Positions 12,801-22,034 of a DNA stretch of 64,000 nucleotides are shown here, in pieces (within the stretch, counting starts at the first letter, position 1; the number at the start of each line of letters is the position of its first letter). Under the pieces are notes generated by a model that saw only the letters and a list, made by a program, of their open reading frames with translations, was not told the DNA's origin and made no database searches. Origin of the DNA: Telopea speciosissima (Eukaryota > Streptophyta > Magnoliopsida > Proteales > Proteaceae); the NCBI RefSeq assembly GCF_018873765.1, contig NC_057919.1, positions 63,874,484 through 63,938,483 on the forward strand. Direction: 5' to 3'. The position numbers were made by a program, and so were the translations under genes.

Positions 12801-15738
12801 CAATAGGCAACACACTACAGCTGACCAAGGAATGACATTATTCCATCTAGTAAGTTTTCCTTAAAGATCTCGTAGAAATGTCATCATCAGGGCTGTTTAA
12901 GTACATATTCTGATGTGCATAACACATATCATAAAAGTTGCAACCCAGTGATGATTGCGCCTATGCGGGGTCATCATCAGTGGATCTGCTGATGACCAAC
13001 ATAGTGGATCCTAAAAGGCTAGAAGTCTCAACACAAAGCAAAGAATCATGCCATAGCATTGAAAACAGTGCCACCACTCTGATAGAATGCTCATTATTAT
13101 TTGATGTTTCACATTTTTACCAAATCTAAAAAAGAAAGCAAATTTATCTATCATAGGTAGAAATAGATAGCAAAAGAAATAGCGATGAGGAATTGGTTGC
13201 CTCACCATATGCAATGGTTCATCAGTTCTAATTCGTGCATTTCGGCGAGCAAGCTTGGATTCAAAAGGAGTCCTTGGCCTCACTTCTTGGATTTCATCCC
13301 ATTCTTCACGACTTAGCATCCTGACTGTCCCTTGACCAGGCGGAGCCTTCTGTATTTTGCGCTCAATCCTTTCTTGGGATTTCGATTCATCATACTGGCA
13401 ACATAATCAGGTCAGGAACTTAGTAAGCTGAAACAAAAACACTATAGTATTTGAATATTCCTCATGAATCATTTCATAAAGTTTTTCTGTTCTTACTGAT
13501 TCTACATGCCATGTGCTTAGAGGGTTGTAACCCGATACGAATCCGACTTTCACAGGGCCTGGGAGGGGTGGATGCGTCTTTTCTAACCTTCAACATTTTT
13601 TTCTTCATTTATTTTTATTATTATTATTTTGGCAAAATAGCTTCCTTTAGACTGGAACCTGGTCTTCACATAGCACCAAGTGACAGTCCATCCACATGCC
13701 ATAGATGCCAGCATGACAGTTTAGGAAAACCTCAGGGAAACCCTAAATTTGATGCACAGACTCTAAATCACAATAAAAAAAATAATGGTAAATTAAAAGA
13801 CAAAGAAAAAGAAATACAAAAACTCAAAAAAATTTAGACGAAGAAGAAAAAAGAACCGATGAAGTATTTATAAAGGTCGGGAGAATAGACATCAAGCCCT
13901 ATATTTGACCCAATAGGATTCTAAATTGATAAATTTAAGGCAAAATATTATTGTCACAAGGTCTGTTATTTTTCCAAACATCACAAGACACTTAACTTGT
14001 CACATGGATGGATGATATGTCCATTTCAACAGTTCGATAGAGAGGACATTACCCATGTAAAATTTCAGAGTCGAATTCAATCAAATACCCCCTTGTGTAT
14101 TGGCATGCATCTTGTGTGTGTCCATGCATGTGTACCAGTACTCTAACCATTACTGTGCACTCTCCCAACTCTGAGCAGGAACAGGGTGTTTAGACTTTAG
14201 CTAGGGGAAAAAAAATAAATGAACAGCTTAAATCTGTCTTGTGACGTCCAGAAATGTCACAAAAACTTGTTAATGGGTTTCTAGAAGTCTAAGGAACAAG
14301 GTTTCCCGCATGAGGCTCCCGCCCTTCCACCAACATAACACTGCATCTCACAGAAAATCTGACTCTCGCAGTATAAAGAAAAGGCTCAAACCAAAATCCC
14401 ATTAATCAAATTCATGTACAAGGCTGTACCCCCTTACAAGCTTATATTAAAGACTCAAAAACAAGAAGGAAAAAAATATCAAAGACTGAAAAGGAAAGAC
14501 CTAAACCAATCCCTAACTAATAAGGTAACATAAACTGACTAGGAAACTAACTCAAAACAGGACTAGACTTATAGAATCCTACTGCAGTCTAATTAAAACA
14601 TGTTATAACAATTAAAATAAAGAAACAATGACACTTAACTAATTTCATAGGGCTAGCCTCTACTCTTATTATAGGCCCATTAAAGTGGCTCATTACAATA
14701 AAAAAACATTGGATCAAAACCCAACACATACATAACCCAAACCAAAGCTTATTTCCATTAAAATAAGCCCAATTGTGTTTAATCTGCATCAGTTGTGACC
14801 CCAATAAAAGGCGTATGCAGTGCATGAGGCTCCCACCATTGCAGGGTCTGGGGAGGGTCATAATGTATGCAGCCTAACCCCTGCTTTGCGGAGAGGCTGT
14901 TTCCTGACTCGAACCTGAGACCACTATGTTGCAATGGAGTAAACTTACCTTTGCACCAAGGCCCGCCATCCATAACTACCCTAAATTTAAACACCAATAA
15001 CAACCCTAAATTTAAACACCATAGAAAATTACAATCACAAATTAACATCAAGTAGTTTTACCATTACTGTTTCAGTTCAGCTTGACTTCGCAAGATCTTG
15101 TATTCATTGGACAGATATTTGAATAAGCTTCCTATGATCCCATAATCATACAATTGTCAGCAAAAAGTTACTAGTAAAAAGAACTAATTACAGACTCAAA
15201 TTTAGCTTCTGAAATTGAATCATGGACAACTCAAAAACAATTTTGAATATCACATAACAGCCCAAAAAAAGGGCATATCCAGTGCACGAGGCTCCTGCCA
15301 CTGCAGGGGTCTGGTGAGGGTGTTCTGAAAATTTTACATTATGAAATTAAACAAGCACTATATTTGTATTTAGAACAAAAATTCTAAGTAATAGTAACAG
15401 AACTAGAAATGAGAAACACAAAACCAAGTGTTATTGAAATAAGGTGTCCAGAATTAGGGTTTAAAATTTGAAAGGGTCAGTTTAATTACCATCATGAGAA
15501 CCTTGGCGAACAGCGCGCAAGCCACAGCAGTAAGAACCATCGGCATAGTCATCGTGTCGAGAAAAGCCTTCGATTCGGGAGTTTCAATGAAAATTTCGTC
15601 CTTCTTAGGGTCCCTTTTCTTCCTCCTTAACTTCTCTTTTTCTGCTACTTTTCTCTTCAGGGTTTCGCTTGGGCTGTTCATAGACCAAGTGTGAACAGGT
15701 CTCCAGGGTTTGAGTAGCATACGTCTGACCCCGTTCAT
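3878..15738 (-). CDS. conserved-looking single-pass membrane protein, 172 aa, three coding exons
   Basis: I do not recognise this family with certainty. Exon 1 is 15738-15490 (83 codons), exon 2 is 13394-13206 (63 codons) and exon 3 is 3958-3878 (26 codons plus stop). All junctions are phase 0 with GT donors (gtaatt, gtgagg) and AG acceptors. The protein has a basic N-terminus (KPWRP near 10-14), a lysine/arginine-rich stretch at 28-46, one likely membrane helix at about 62-83, and a charged soluble tail. The tail carries [14 protein letters not shown] in exon 2 and [11 protein letters not shown] in exon 3. The small basic protein with one helix would suit an organelle membrane, which is inference only. 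The start could also be Met7 at 15720. Intron 2 is 9.2 kb and full of transposons; intron 1 is 2.1 kb. Exon 3 is too short to show up as an open frame, but its acceptor, phase and stop all fit. Confidence 0.8.
4328..6194 (-). pseudogene. RTE LINE reverse transcriptase, frameshifted
   Basis: Three pieces in different frames make up the reverse transcriptase: 6194-5706, with the N-terminal region ending at [12 protein letters not shown]; 5458-5033, the palm region with [13 protein letters not shown] and [15 protein letters not shown]; and 5023-4328, the C-terminal domain. The expected FADD metal-binding motif reads FAND in the second piece. That is an Asp to Asn change at a catalytic position. 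The frame breaks and this change mark a dead copy. Confidence 0.85.
6303..7181 (-). pseudogene. RTE LINE endonuclease domain (AP-endonuclease-like)
   Basis: This frame of about 290 residues matches the exonuclease-endonuclease-phosphatase fold that nicks target DNA for LINE insertion. Visible motifs in order are FASWNIGSL, the metal-binding QETRWKG near residue 45, GGDLNEHVG near 150, and [15 protein letters not shown] near 207-221. The endonuclease core reads through without a stop. The frame then breaks before the reverse transcriptase, so the single polyprotein expected for RTE elements is lost. Confidence 0.85.
9410..10332 (+). mobile_element. 5'-truncated RTE LINE fragment
   Basis: This copy holds the C-terminal reverse transcriptase region and the 3' UTR, with stops and frameshifts. 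The longest frame, 9854-10111, carries [14 protein letters not shown] and HVADPI like the 4.3-kb copy. It ends at GGGATAAGGCTGAG plus TTGTTG units. It lies in intron 2 of the 172-residue gene but points the opposite way to both that gene and the larger LINE. Confidence 0.8.
10358..10400. repeat. poly(T) followed by poly(G) run
   Basis: A T tract runs directly into about 24 G residues. Such runs are unstable and error-prone in assembly, so the exact length is uncertain. Confidence 0.8.
10522..12267 (-). mobile_element. decayed Ty1-copia element with both LTRs and 5-bp TSD
   Basis: Direct repeats at 10522-10753 and 11983-12267 both start TGTGA and end TTTAACA. They are flanked by the same 5 bases, GTTAT, at 10517-10521 and 12268-12272. 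Next to the lower repeat the minus strand has a polypurine-tract-like CTCCAACTTGAGGGTG. The interior at about 10860-11080 encodes, in two frames, copia RNase H motifs ([15 protein letters not shown], then [14 protein letters not shown]). The rest of gag-pol is missing or replaced. Confidence 0.8.
12273..13205. other. intronic stretch without recognised features
   Basis: This is the 5' part of intron 2 of the 172-residue gene. It is AT-rich, and I see no coding exon or clear repeat in it. Confidence 0.4.
14806..14967 (-). mobile_element. Au-like SINE
   Basis: On the minus strand it reads from GGCGGGCCTTGGTGCAAAGG through GGTCTCAGGTTCGAGTC (B box) to the conserved CATTATGACCCTCCCCAGAC and CTTTTAT end. 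It sits in intron 1 of the 172-residue gene, in the same orientation as the gene. Confidence 0.8.
15263..15321 (-). mobile_element. Au-like SINE, 3'-end fragment
   Basis: Only the 3' third remains: ACCCTCACCAGACCCCTGC-like sequence, then GTGCACTGGATATGCCC. The tRNA-like half is absent. It lies in intron 1 of the 172-residue gene. Confidence 0.65.
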
Positions 15739-15810
15739 CCCGGAAAGTCGGGCAGGAAGGGTCTGTTAGATTGAACACCAGAAATTCAATGAAAGGACTA
15801 TAACAAGGAC

Positions 15811-16002
15811 GATTAATCAATCACTGCAAAGGGCTTCTCATGGATTGTTCAACAATTCTAGGCTTGTTGGCTGAGATTAATCAATCACTGCAAAGGGCTT
15901 CTCATGGATTGTTCAACAATTCTAGGCTTGTTGGCTGAGATTAATCAATCACTGCAAAGAGCTTCTCATGAATTGTTCAACAATCCTAGGCTTGTTGGCT
16001 GA
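15811..16002. repeat. 64-bp tandem repeat, three copies
   Basis: Units at 15811-15874, 15875-15938 and 15939-16002 start GATTAATCAATCACTGCAAA. The first two are identical by eye and the third has a few changes. The array begins about 70 bases upstream of the start codon of the 172-residue gene, so it lies in its promoter or 5' leader. Confidence 0.9.
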
Positions 16003-16415
16003 GATCAGTTCTGAACTTCATTAAATTTCTTAGAAGCATATCATCCGCACCAATCACTCTGCACTCATGTTGAAGCGCATATGTTATTGAGTCGTAGTCT
16101 CGTAGACAGTTTCGCCCGATCTTGTGAAGGAATAACTACTGATAGGTGTGATAGCTTGGAGCGAGGCGAGGTGATTTAATGGGTTAAACCATTTAATGGT
16201 CGAACCCAAAGGAACCCTTTATATATACTCTTTAGAGCGTGTTTGGTAACGATTCCGGTCAGAGAACGGCGTTCTTCCACAAAATGATTTTTTTCTGTTT
16301 CTTCATTGAAGTATTATTTTTTTTCCTCCTATTGGCCGTTTGGTAAACTATTCTTAAGATCGTTCCTGAATCAAATGGTGTTTGGTAAAACATGGCTTGG
16401 AATAGAAATTTAATA

Positions 16416-16777
16416 CTATTATCATTATTTACATAAATGCCATTATGTTTTATATCACGAATCTCTTAATTTAATACTATTGCCAATATTTATATAAAAG
16501 GAAAAAGATCTCTGTCCGGGAGTGTGGCGTGAGTCTATCTCTCTCCTCTCCATGTAAAAAGACACCTTTGCCCCCTTGTTTTAAGGAGGAGAGAGACTAT
16601 TATCATTATTTACATAAATGCCATTATGTTTTATATCACCAGTCTCCTAATTTAATACTATTGCCAATATTTATATAAAGGGAAAAAGATCTCTGTCCGG
16701 GAGTGTGGCTTACACCAGCACTCCCATGAGTCTATCTCTCTCCTCTCCATGTAAAAAGACACCTTTGCCCCCTTGTT
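16416..16777. repeat. 181-bp direct duplication covering flank plus part of a MITE
   Basis: Sequence starting ACTATTATCATTATTTACA recurs at a spacing of 181 bases (16416 and 16597). The first unit includes the left arm and centre of the MITE and stops inside its right arm. The second unit leads into the complete MITE at 16680-16848. Confidence 0.8.
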
Positions 16778-16848
16778 TTAAGGAGGAGAGAGATAGACAC
16801 ATGGGAGTGCTGGCATAGGCCACACTCCCGTACAAAATACTGTTTCCC
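16680..16848. mobile_element. Mutator-like hairpin MITE, 169 bp, perfect 9-bp TSD
   Basis: Both arms pair almost end to end: GGGAAAAAGATCTCTGTCC on the left against a right arm ending GTACAAAATACTGTTTCCC. Inner arms TCTATCTCTCTCC and GGAGAGAGATAGA also pair. TTATATAAA flanks both sides (16671-16679 and 16849-16857). A 9-bp duplication with long inverted repeats fits Mutator-like elements. Confidence 0.85.
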
Positions 16849-18463
16849 TTATATAAATACCAATATGTTTTACATCGTCATTTTCATCAATATCCATTTA
16901 ATTTTATGTTTTTTTGGGTGAAAATCAATATCGTTTTTTTTATTTGGTAGAAAAATCAATATTCATTTGACCCCTTAACAAAGAGTAACAAAAAGTTAAA
17001 GTTTTACACCACCAGTCTCCTAATAATTAAAATATTGCATCATAAAGATTAAAAATCAAAGTCAACTGAATATCTAATATTCTAGACTGAGCCCATTAAT
17101 GATAGTAATTAAAAAACAACCACTCAAATTGAAGCAAGCCGGTGTTTTCTAACAAATTCGTTTCCTAATATCGTTCATCTGTCTTGCTTTTGACTCAATG
17201 ATGGGGGTGCATTATACTCTTCAAGATCTGTATCTTCATTCGATAACAAGTACACCATCTATCAAGTTGCAATTGCATTAAAAAACTGATATTTCTTTAT
17301 TCCCATTTACCATCAAGATCATTCAAAGCATGCAATATGAAGAATTCATCCTACTTGTAGAGCATTAAAACAAAATGCTCAACTTGGGTTTAAAGGTATG
17401 ATTAGCCCAGTTATCTTTTAAATGAGAGGTACGCAATTGAACATGTTTCTGTAACCAAATCAGCATGATCATACTAAAGTTCATATATTATCGGTTCATC
17501 TTTGTAGAATCAAGGACAAGTTGCATTTTATTTCGGTTCCTCATGACGAAATCCTAAACTTGTATTGATTTCCATTTTCCAACCAACCTCCTACTATTCA
17601 CCCCACCACTACATCTTGCAATACTCATTCATATATTCTTAACTTCTCACTTTCTATCCAGAAATTTCAACTCTGCAACTAGATAAACAATAAAGGAGAC
17701 AATACATATTTATAAAACATAGGCAGAAATGATCAAAAAAAGTTAAATAGCTATTAACCTGAACCAATTGGTGTTTGGTCAATTGGAAGTCTTCTTGGTC
17801 AATTACATAAGTGCTTGGGTTTTTCCTTCTACATTTTAATTCTGACAAAATTGCTTTAGAACTTTGAAGGAAATTATTAAATAAGGAACTGAAAAGGTAC
17901 CAAACTAAAATAAGATCTAGTCCAAAATCAAGATTTAAAAACTGGGAAAAATGATGCGATTGCACAAAGCTATATGAAAAACGTAGATTTCTGCTGGAGA
18001 TATATAAATAAAATTTTCACTGGTAGACTGTACTACTATAGAACTGAAACAAAAACAAAAGTTTCACGGCTTATCAGTTTTGGTCGTCTATATGAGCTGA
18101 AACTCCAGAACCTGTGAGGGAAGAATATAAATAACATCATTTCAATGAACCACAGATTGGCATCCAAAAAATACACAACATATCACCCAGAACATATGAA
18201 AAGTAATAAATTTATAGGGAAAAAAAAAAAAACAAAACAGAGGAATCAATGGAGATCGCACAAGGGATCAAAACTTCCCGTATTGAGAGAGAACCCTAAA
18301 TCCTAAACCCAATGGAGGAGGAAAAAAAAAAACAGAAGAAACCGGTGAGCGTACCTGGTTTCCACAACGATCTTCTCTGCTCAGTCGCCTTTGAAAGAAG
18401 GAAGAGAACGCCAACCACGGAGAGGTTCCTATGCAATGTGTGAAGCAGATGAGCGGAGAAGAT

Positions 18464-18600
18464 GCAGCGGCGATGTGCTTCAATGGAGATCGCACAGGGG
18501 ATGAGACGAGCAGAATAGTTGCAGCGGCGATGTGTTTCAATGGAGATCGCACAAAGCATGAGACGAGCGGAGTAGTTGCTGCGGCGATGGCTTGGTAGCT
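18464..18600. repeat. 57-bp tandem repeat, two full units and a partial
   Basis: Units at 18464-18520 and 18521-18577 start GCAGCGGCGATGTG and are followed by a diverged partial unit. They create minus-strand frames with repeated HRRCNYSARL-like peptides, which reflect the repeat and not a gene. Confidence 0.8.
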
Positions 18601-19055
18601 TCAATGGAGATGTGCTTGAGGGGTCTTCGCATCGGCATCATTATCGTCTCTTGTTCCCTGTTCCCTACCCGGAACCGTGGTGCAGTTCCTCTCATAGGGG
18701 CAGGAAATGACGACCTAACCCCCTTCCCTAACACACTGTCCGAGGAAGGTTAAAACGTCATTTCCGCCTCCCTATAAGAGGAACTGCACCATTGTATCGG
18801 GCAGTGAACATGAGAGAAAAAAAAAATTCTTTCGCATCGGGTTTTCATGGACCACAAATTATAATCGTTACCCTAAATGGTCCTGGGAGTGAGAAACATT
18901 TCTCTAATCCGATCTTCAGCCCAACTTTGGTACCCGGTTCATTCTTGGGAGTGAGAATGAGAATCAGTTTTGCCAAACATTTTATTCCATTTTTATGATC
19001 CCAAATGGAATAAAGAACGGCAAAATCGTTCTCTAGCTCGTTACCAAATGCGCCC

Positions 19056-21065
19056 TTTCTCTTAGCATATAAGTCTTGTCCATGGTAAGTTTTTTTTTGG
19101 TAATATTATCCATGGTAAGTTCGGGTAGCCCTTCTCCTAGATAGCCATTTCCGTGACTCAAATCCTGACGTGATAACTAGTTCTGATACGAAATGTTAGG
19201 TATTTGACTGATACGCCAAAAGGTAAAAGCTCCAAAGCCCATGAAACGCATTAAATCAAGTCTTTTAACCTATATCATATTAGGCTAGGCTAATCTAACA
19301 CTCAAACAATAAAGTGGGCCCCTAAGCCCCATTAGGAACATAATAGAACTCTACTCATATTTTTGCTTGCTACCAAAGCTTGTAAATCTAAAGTATCCAC
19401 TTTTGTAACGCCAAACAATGTAATTTCTCTCCTTTCTTATGTTATTCTTATCTTTTTCCCATAGAAAAAAAAACCATGAGGCTATGAAATTTGATATATG
19501 TAGAAAATAGAAATGATATGCTTTAAGTTTCACTTTTGGGCATAGATACTATCAGTTTCAGATGATCAGCCACAGGGAGGATAGTTTCCACTTCCTCGTT
19601 AGATGGTGGGAATGTAACGATGACCCAAGAGTTCAATTATGAGGTCCCTTCCTATTATTATATTAAAGGTTATGAAAAAAAATCCAAAGCACCTCTTCTT
19701 AATAGGTTGCCAGAGGGATGCATTTCTGGTATAGAGAATTATGAGTCATGAAGAGGTTTTCCACCATGGCTTGAGTGGGAGTTTTCTGTAAAACCTATAT
19801 TATTCCTCATTTCTTCTCCCTCCCATATATGGATAAATGATCATGCAGAAAGCAAGCTTAAAGATCCGGAACTGTAAAGAGGTAGTTGAAAAATAAATGA
19901 TTTTTGGAATCCATGGCGCCATTGTCACATGAAAAGCTTCTCTTTGGTCATTAGAGCATTATGAAGGGCGTTTAGACCACTTTCTAGTTTCTATTTGTTT
20001 TATTTTGTAGGAATAATGCTTCCATCTGCGGGTGCAAGTTTGCGTCGGCGAGTCTGAATTCATTCTGAGCCCGATGAAGCTGAGTTTTGATCATAGTTAG
20101 TTAAAACACAATTGAAACAGTGTCTTTTTAATTCCCTTCTCTATTTTCTGAATCTAGAGCTTGATTCATACAAGAACAAAAAAGGGGGGAATCATACAGA
20201 CAAGAGCCCGCCTACGTTTTGCTGCATGGAAAGATAATGTTCAACCCAACTATTGGATAGATAGATATTGGTTTGGTATAGGATATGTGCCAATTTTTTA
20301 AGCCTAACTCAGTTTTTTATAGTTTTAAACACATTTTGTCATACGGGGAAAAAGACAAACGGCAAGCATTCCCGTTTTAACACGTTTAAAACACGTTTTC
20401 ATTTTTTTGGCATTTTTTAAGACCTTTGACTTAAGTGACCATATCTCTCTCCCAAACTCTGATCGACCTGAATCTTTTACCAACGTAAAGATGATTTGAA
20501 GGGTTATATTTTTCATGATATCACCTTCAACGCAAGGTCAATGCACGAACACCGAAATTAGAAGCATGTATTTCAAATAAAAATTTCTCAATTTATATGA
20601 GAATAGTGCCCTTTTTTCGTAATATAAACATTTAAAACCCGTATTGTCTATTTTCTGTTTTGTTGACCGTTTTATTTGACCGTCTATTTGTAAATTTTTA
20701 CATATTTAAAATCCGTACTGTAATACTCCATTTTTGCTAACTAGGGCACAACAACTAGCTGGTTCCAATAAAGCCAGTGGCGTGCCCAATCCTCTCCTGT
20801 CAATTATATATCATCTCATGTATTAACATATACACATTTGACTTGAACCATGCATCCTCTCATAGTCTCATAGTCTTATTAGTCTCTAATTTTCATCAAA
20901 ACCTCAACTTGCCATTAAGTCAACTCAGTTTGATTTGAACCTTTGACACATAAAAAAGGTGGTGGACATGGGACGTACCGCCTTTATATTGGCTTGATGA
21001 TAAGGTCTCCTTTTATAATAGAAATCCAAGAATTCATCCCCCCTCTTGAAGGGGCGGGCTGTGTT
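19056..21065. other. gene-free stretch
   Basis: AT-rich with no convincing exon. Near 19195 the minus strand reads CCTAACATTTCGTATCAGAAC, reminiscent of an LTR end followed by a primer-binding site, but no matching second LTR was found. Segments rich in AAAACG/CGTTTTAA at 20330-20420 resemble 11085-11140. Confidence 0.3.
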
Positions 21066-21237
21066 GGGAAAAAATTTTGCTAATATAAAGTTAGCAGCCA
21101 AGGAAATGGAATAATTTAATTCTCCTTCAGATTCATAAATACCCTTCTAGTTTTCATATTTTTTAAAATATCTCTTAAGATCCCATTTCTTGTCATCCTT
21201 GTAGTACGAACATTCTGTGTAGCAGCAAATTTTGTCC
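21066..21237. mobile_element. MITE-like element with TTTGCTGCTAC-type ends (copy 1 of 2)
   Basis: The left arm AAATTTTGCTAA and right arm AGCAGCAAATTTTG are inverted relative to each other. The interior (AGCAGCCAAGGAAATGGAAT) recurs on the other strand at 30701-30893. The two copies establish a family. Confidence 0.6.
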
Positions 21238-21246
21238 GCTGTGCCT

Positions 21247-21285
21247 GTGATGGGAGTTGGGAGTTGGGAGTTGGGAGTTGGGAGT

Positions 21286-21320
<35 letters not shown>
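21247..21320. repeat. 7-bp minisatellite (GGGAGTT then GAGAGTT units)
   Basis: About five GGGAGTT units pass into about five GAGAGTT units. It is a simple repeat with no coding role seen. Confidence 0.85.
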
Positions 21321-21794
21321 CTGTTTTTCAAGGGAAAAGTGGGGTCAAAGAAATATGAGATCAACGCAAGAAAAGAAGTCCTATTTGTGGGGCCGCATGA
21401 TGTGATGGTCAACTAATTCCTTTCTGTCGGTCGGATATGTTTCAACTATATCATGTTTCTAATGCCACGTGTCACTTTCATATTAGAAAAAAACAAAAAC
21501 TAAAAAGGACAACAAAGCAGAATAAAATAATCGCTGACGTTGTAACCCTTCTTACCGCCTCTCCTCTACAGCCATCCGGTGTTAATGGTTGGTAGTGTTC
21601 CAACTTCCAAGGGTCCAAAAAGTTATATTTTGTCAGCCATCTGATGCGTATCTCACTTAGTCATGTTAGTCATGATTAGTTATTTATTCGTAGTATTAAA
21701 AGATTGAAAATGAGATGGAATTAAACGAAAATAAAATTCAAAGCATTTATTTAGCAATAAAATAAAGGAAAAAGGTATCTTTTTTTTGTTGTTC

Positions 21795-22034
21795 ATATAT
21801 ATATATATATGCTCTTGCTGGCTATCTTTTTCCGCTTTTCTCTCTCTCACCGCTGAGAACTGAGAGCGTAGTAGGGTCCGTCGTCTCTCTTCAGAATCTT
21901 TTCTTCTCTCTTCTGCTCGTAAATACCCCTTTGGTTAATGATCGAGCGAATTAAGTAGTAAGCTCTTCTTTCGCTTTCGTTCTTCTTCTCTGAGCTTCTC
22001 CTCCTGCCCAACATCTCTCACCACTATAATCTTG
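21795..22034 (+). promoter_or_regulatory. probable core promoter and 5' leader of the RING gene
   Basis: An alternating TA tract (about 21797-21812) lies 220 bases before the start codon and is followed by a CT-rich leader, a common plant arrangement. The transcription start cannot be fixed from sequence alone. Confidence 0.35.

Larger units (their letters stand above)
16235..19055. mobile_element. 2.8-kb non-coding element with long imperfect terminal inverted repeats
   Basis: The left end GAGCGTGTTTGGTAACG and the right end (reverse complement) GGGCGCATTTGGTAACG match, and the similarity extends to AGAGAACG. The ends resemble PIF/Harbinger-type termini. The flanking triplets are TTA and TTT, so the TSD is not exact. 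Inside are a nested MITE (16680-16848), a direct duplication, a 57-bp tandem repeat and a small hairpin element near 18650-18810. No transposase frame is visible. Confidence 0.6.

Noticed and set aside
18268..18604. Minus-strand frames with repeated arginine-rich peptides
   Set aside because: They follow from the 57-bp tandem repeat, and two frames overlap over the same DNA.
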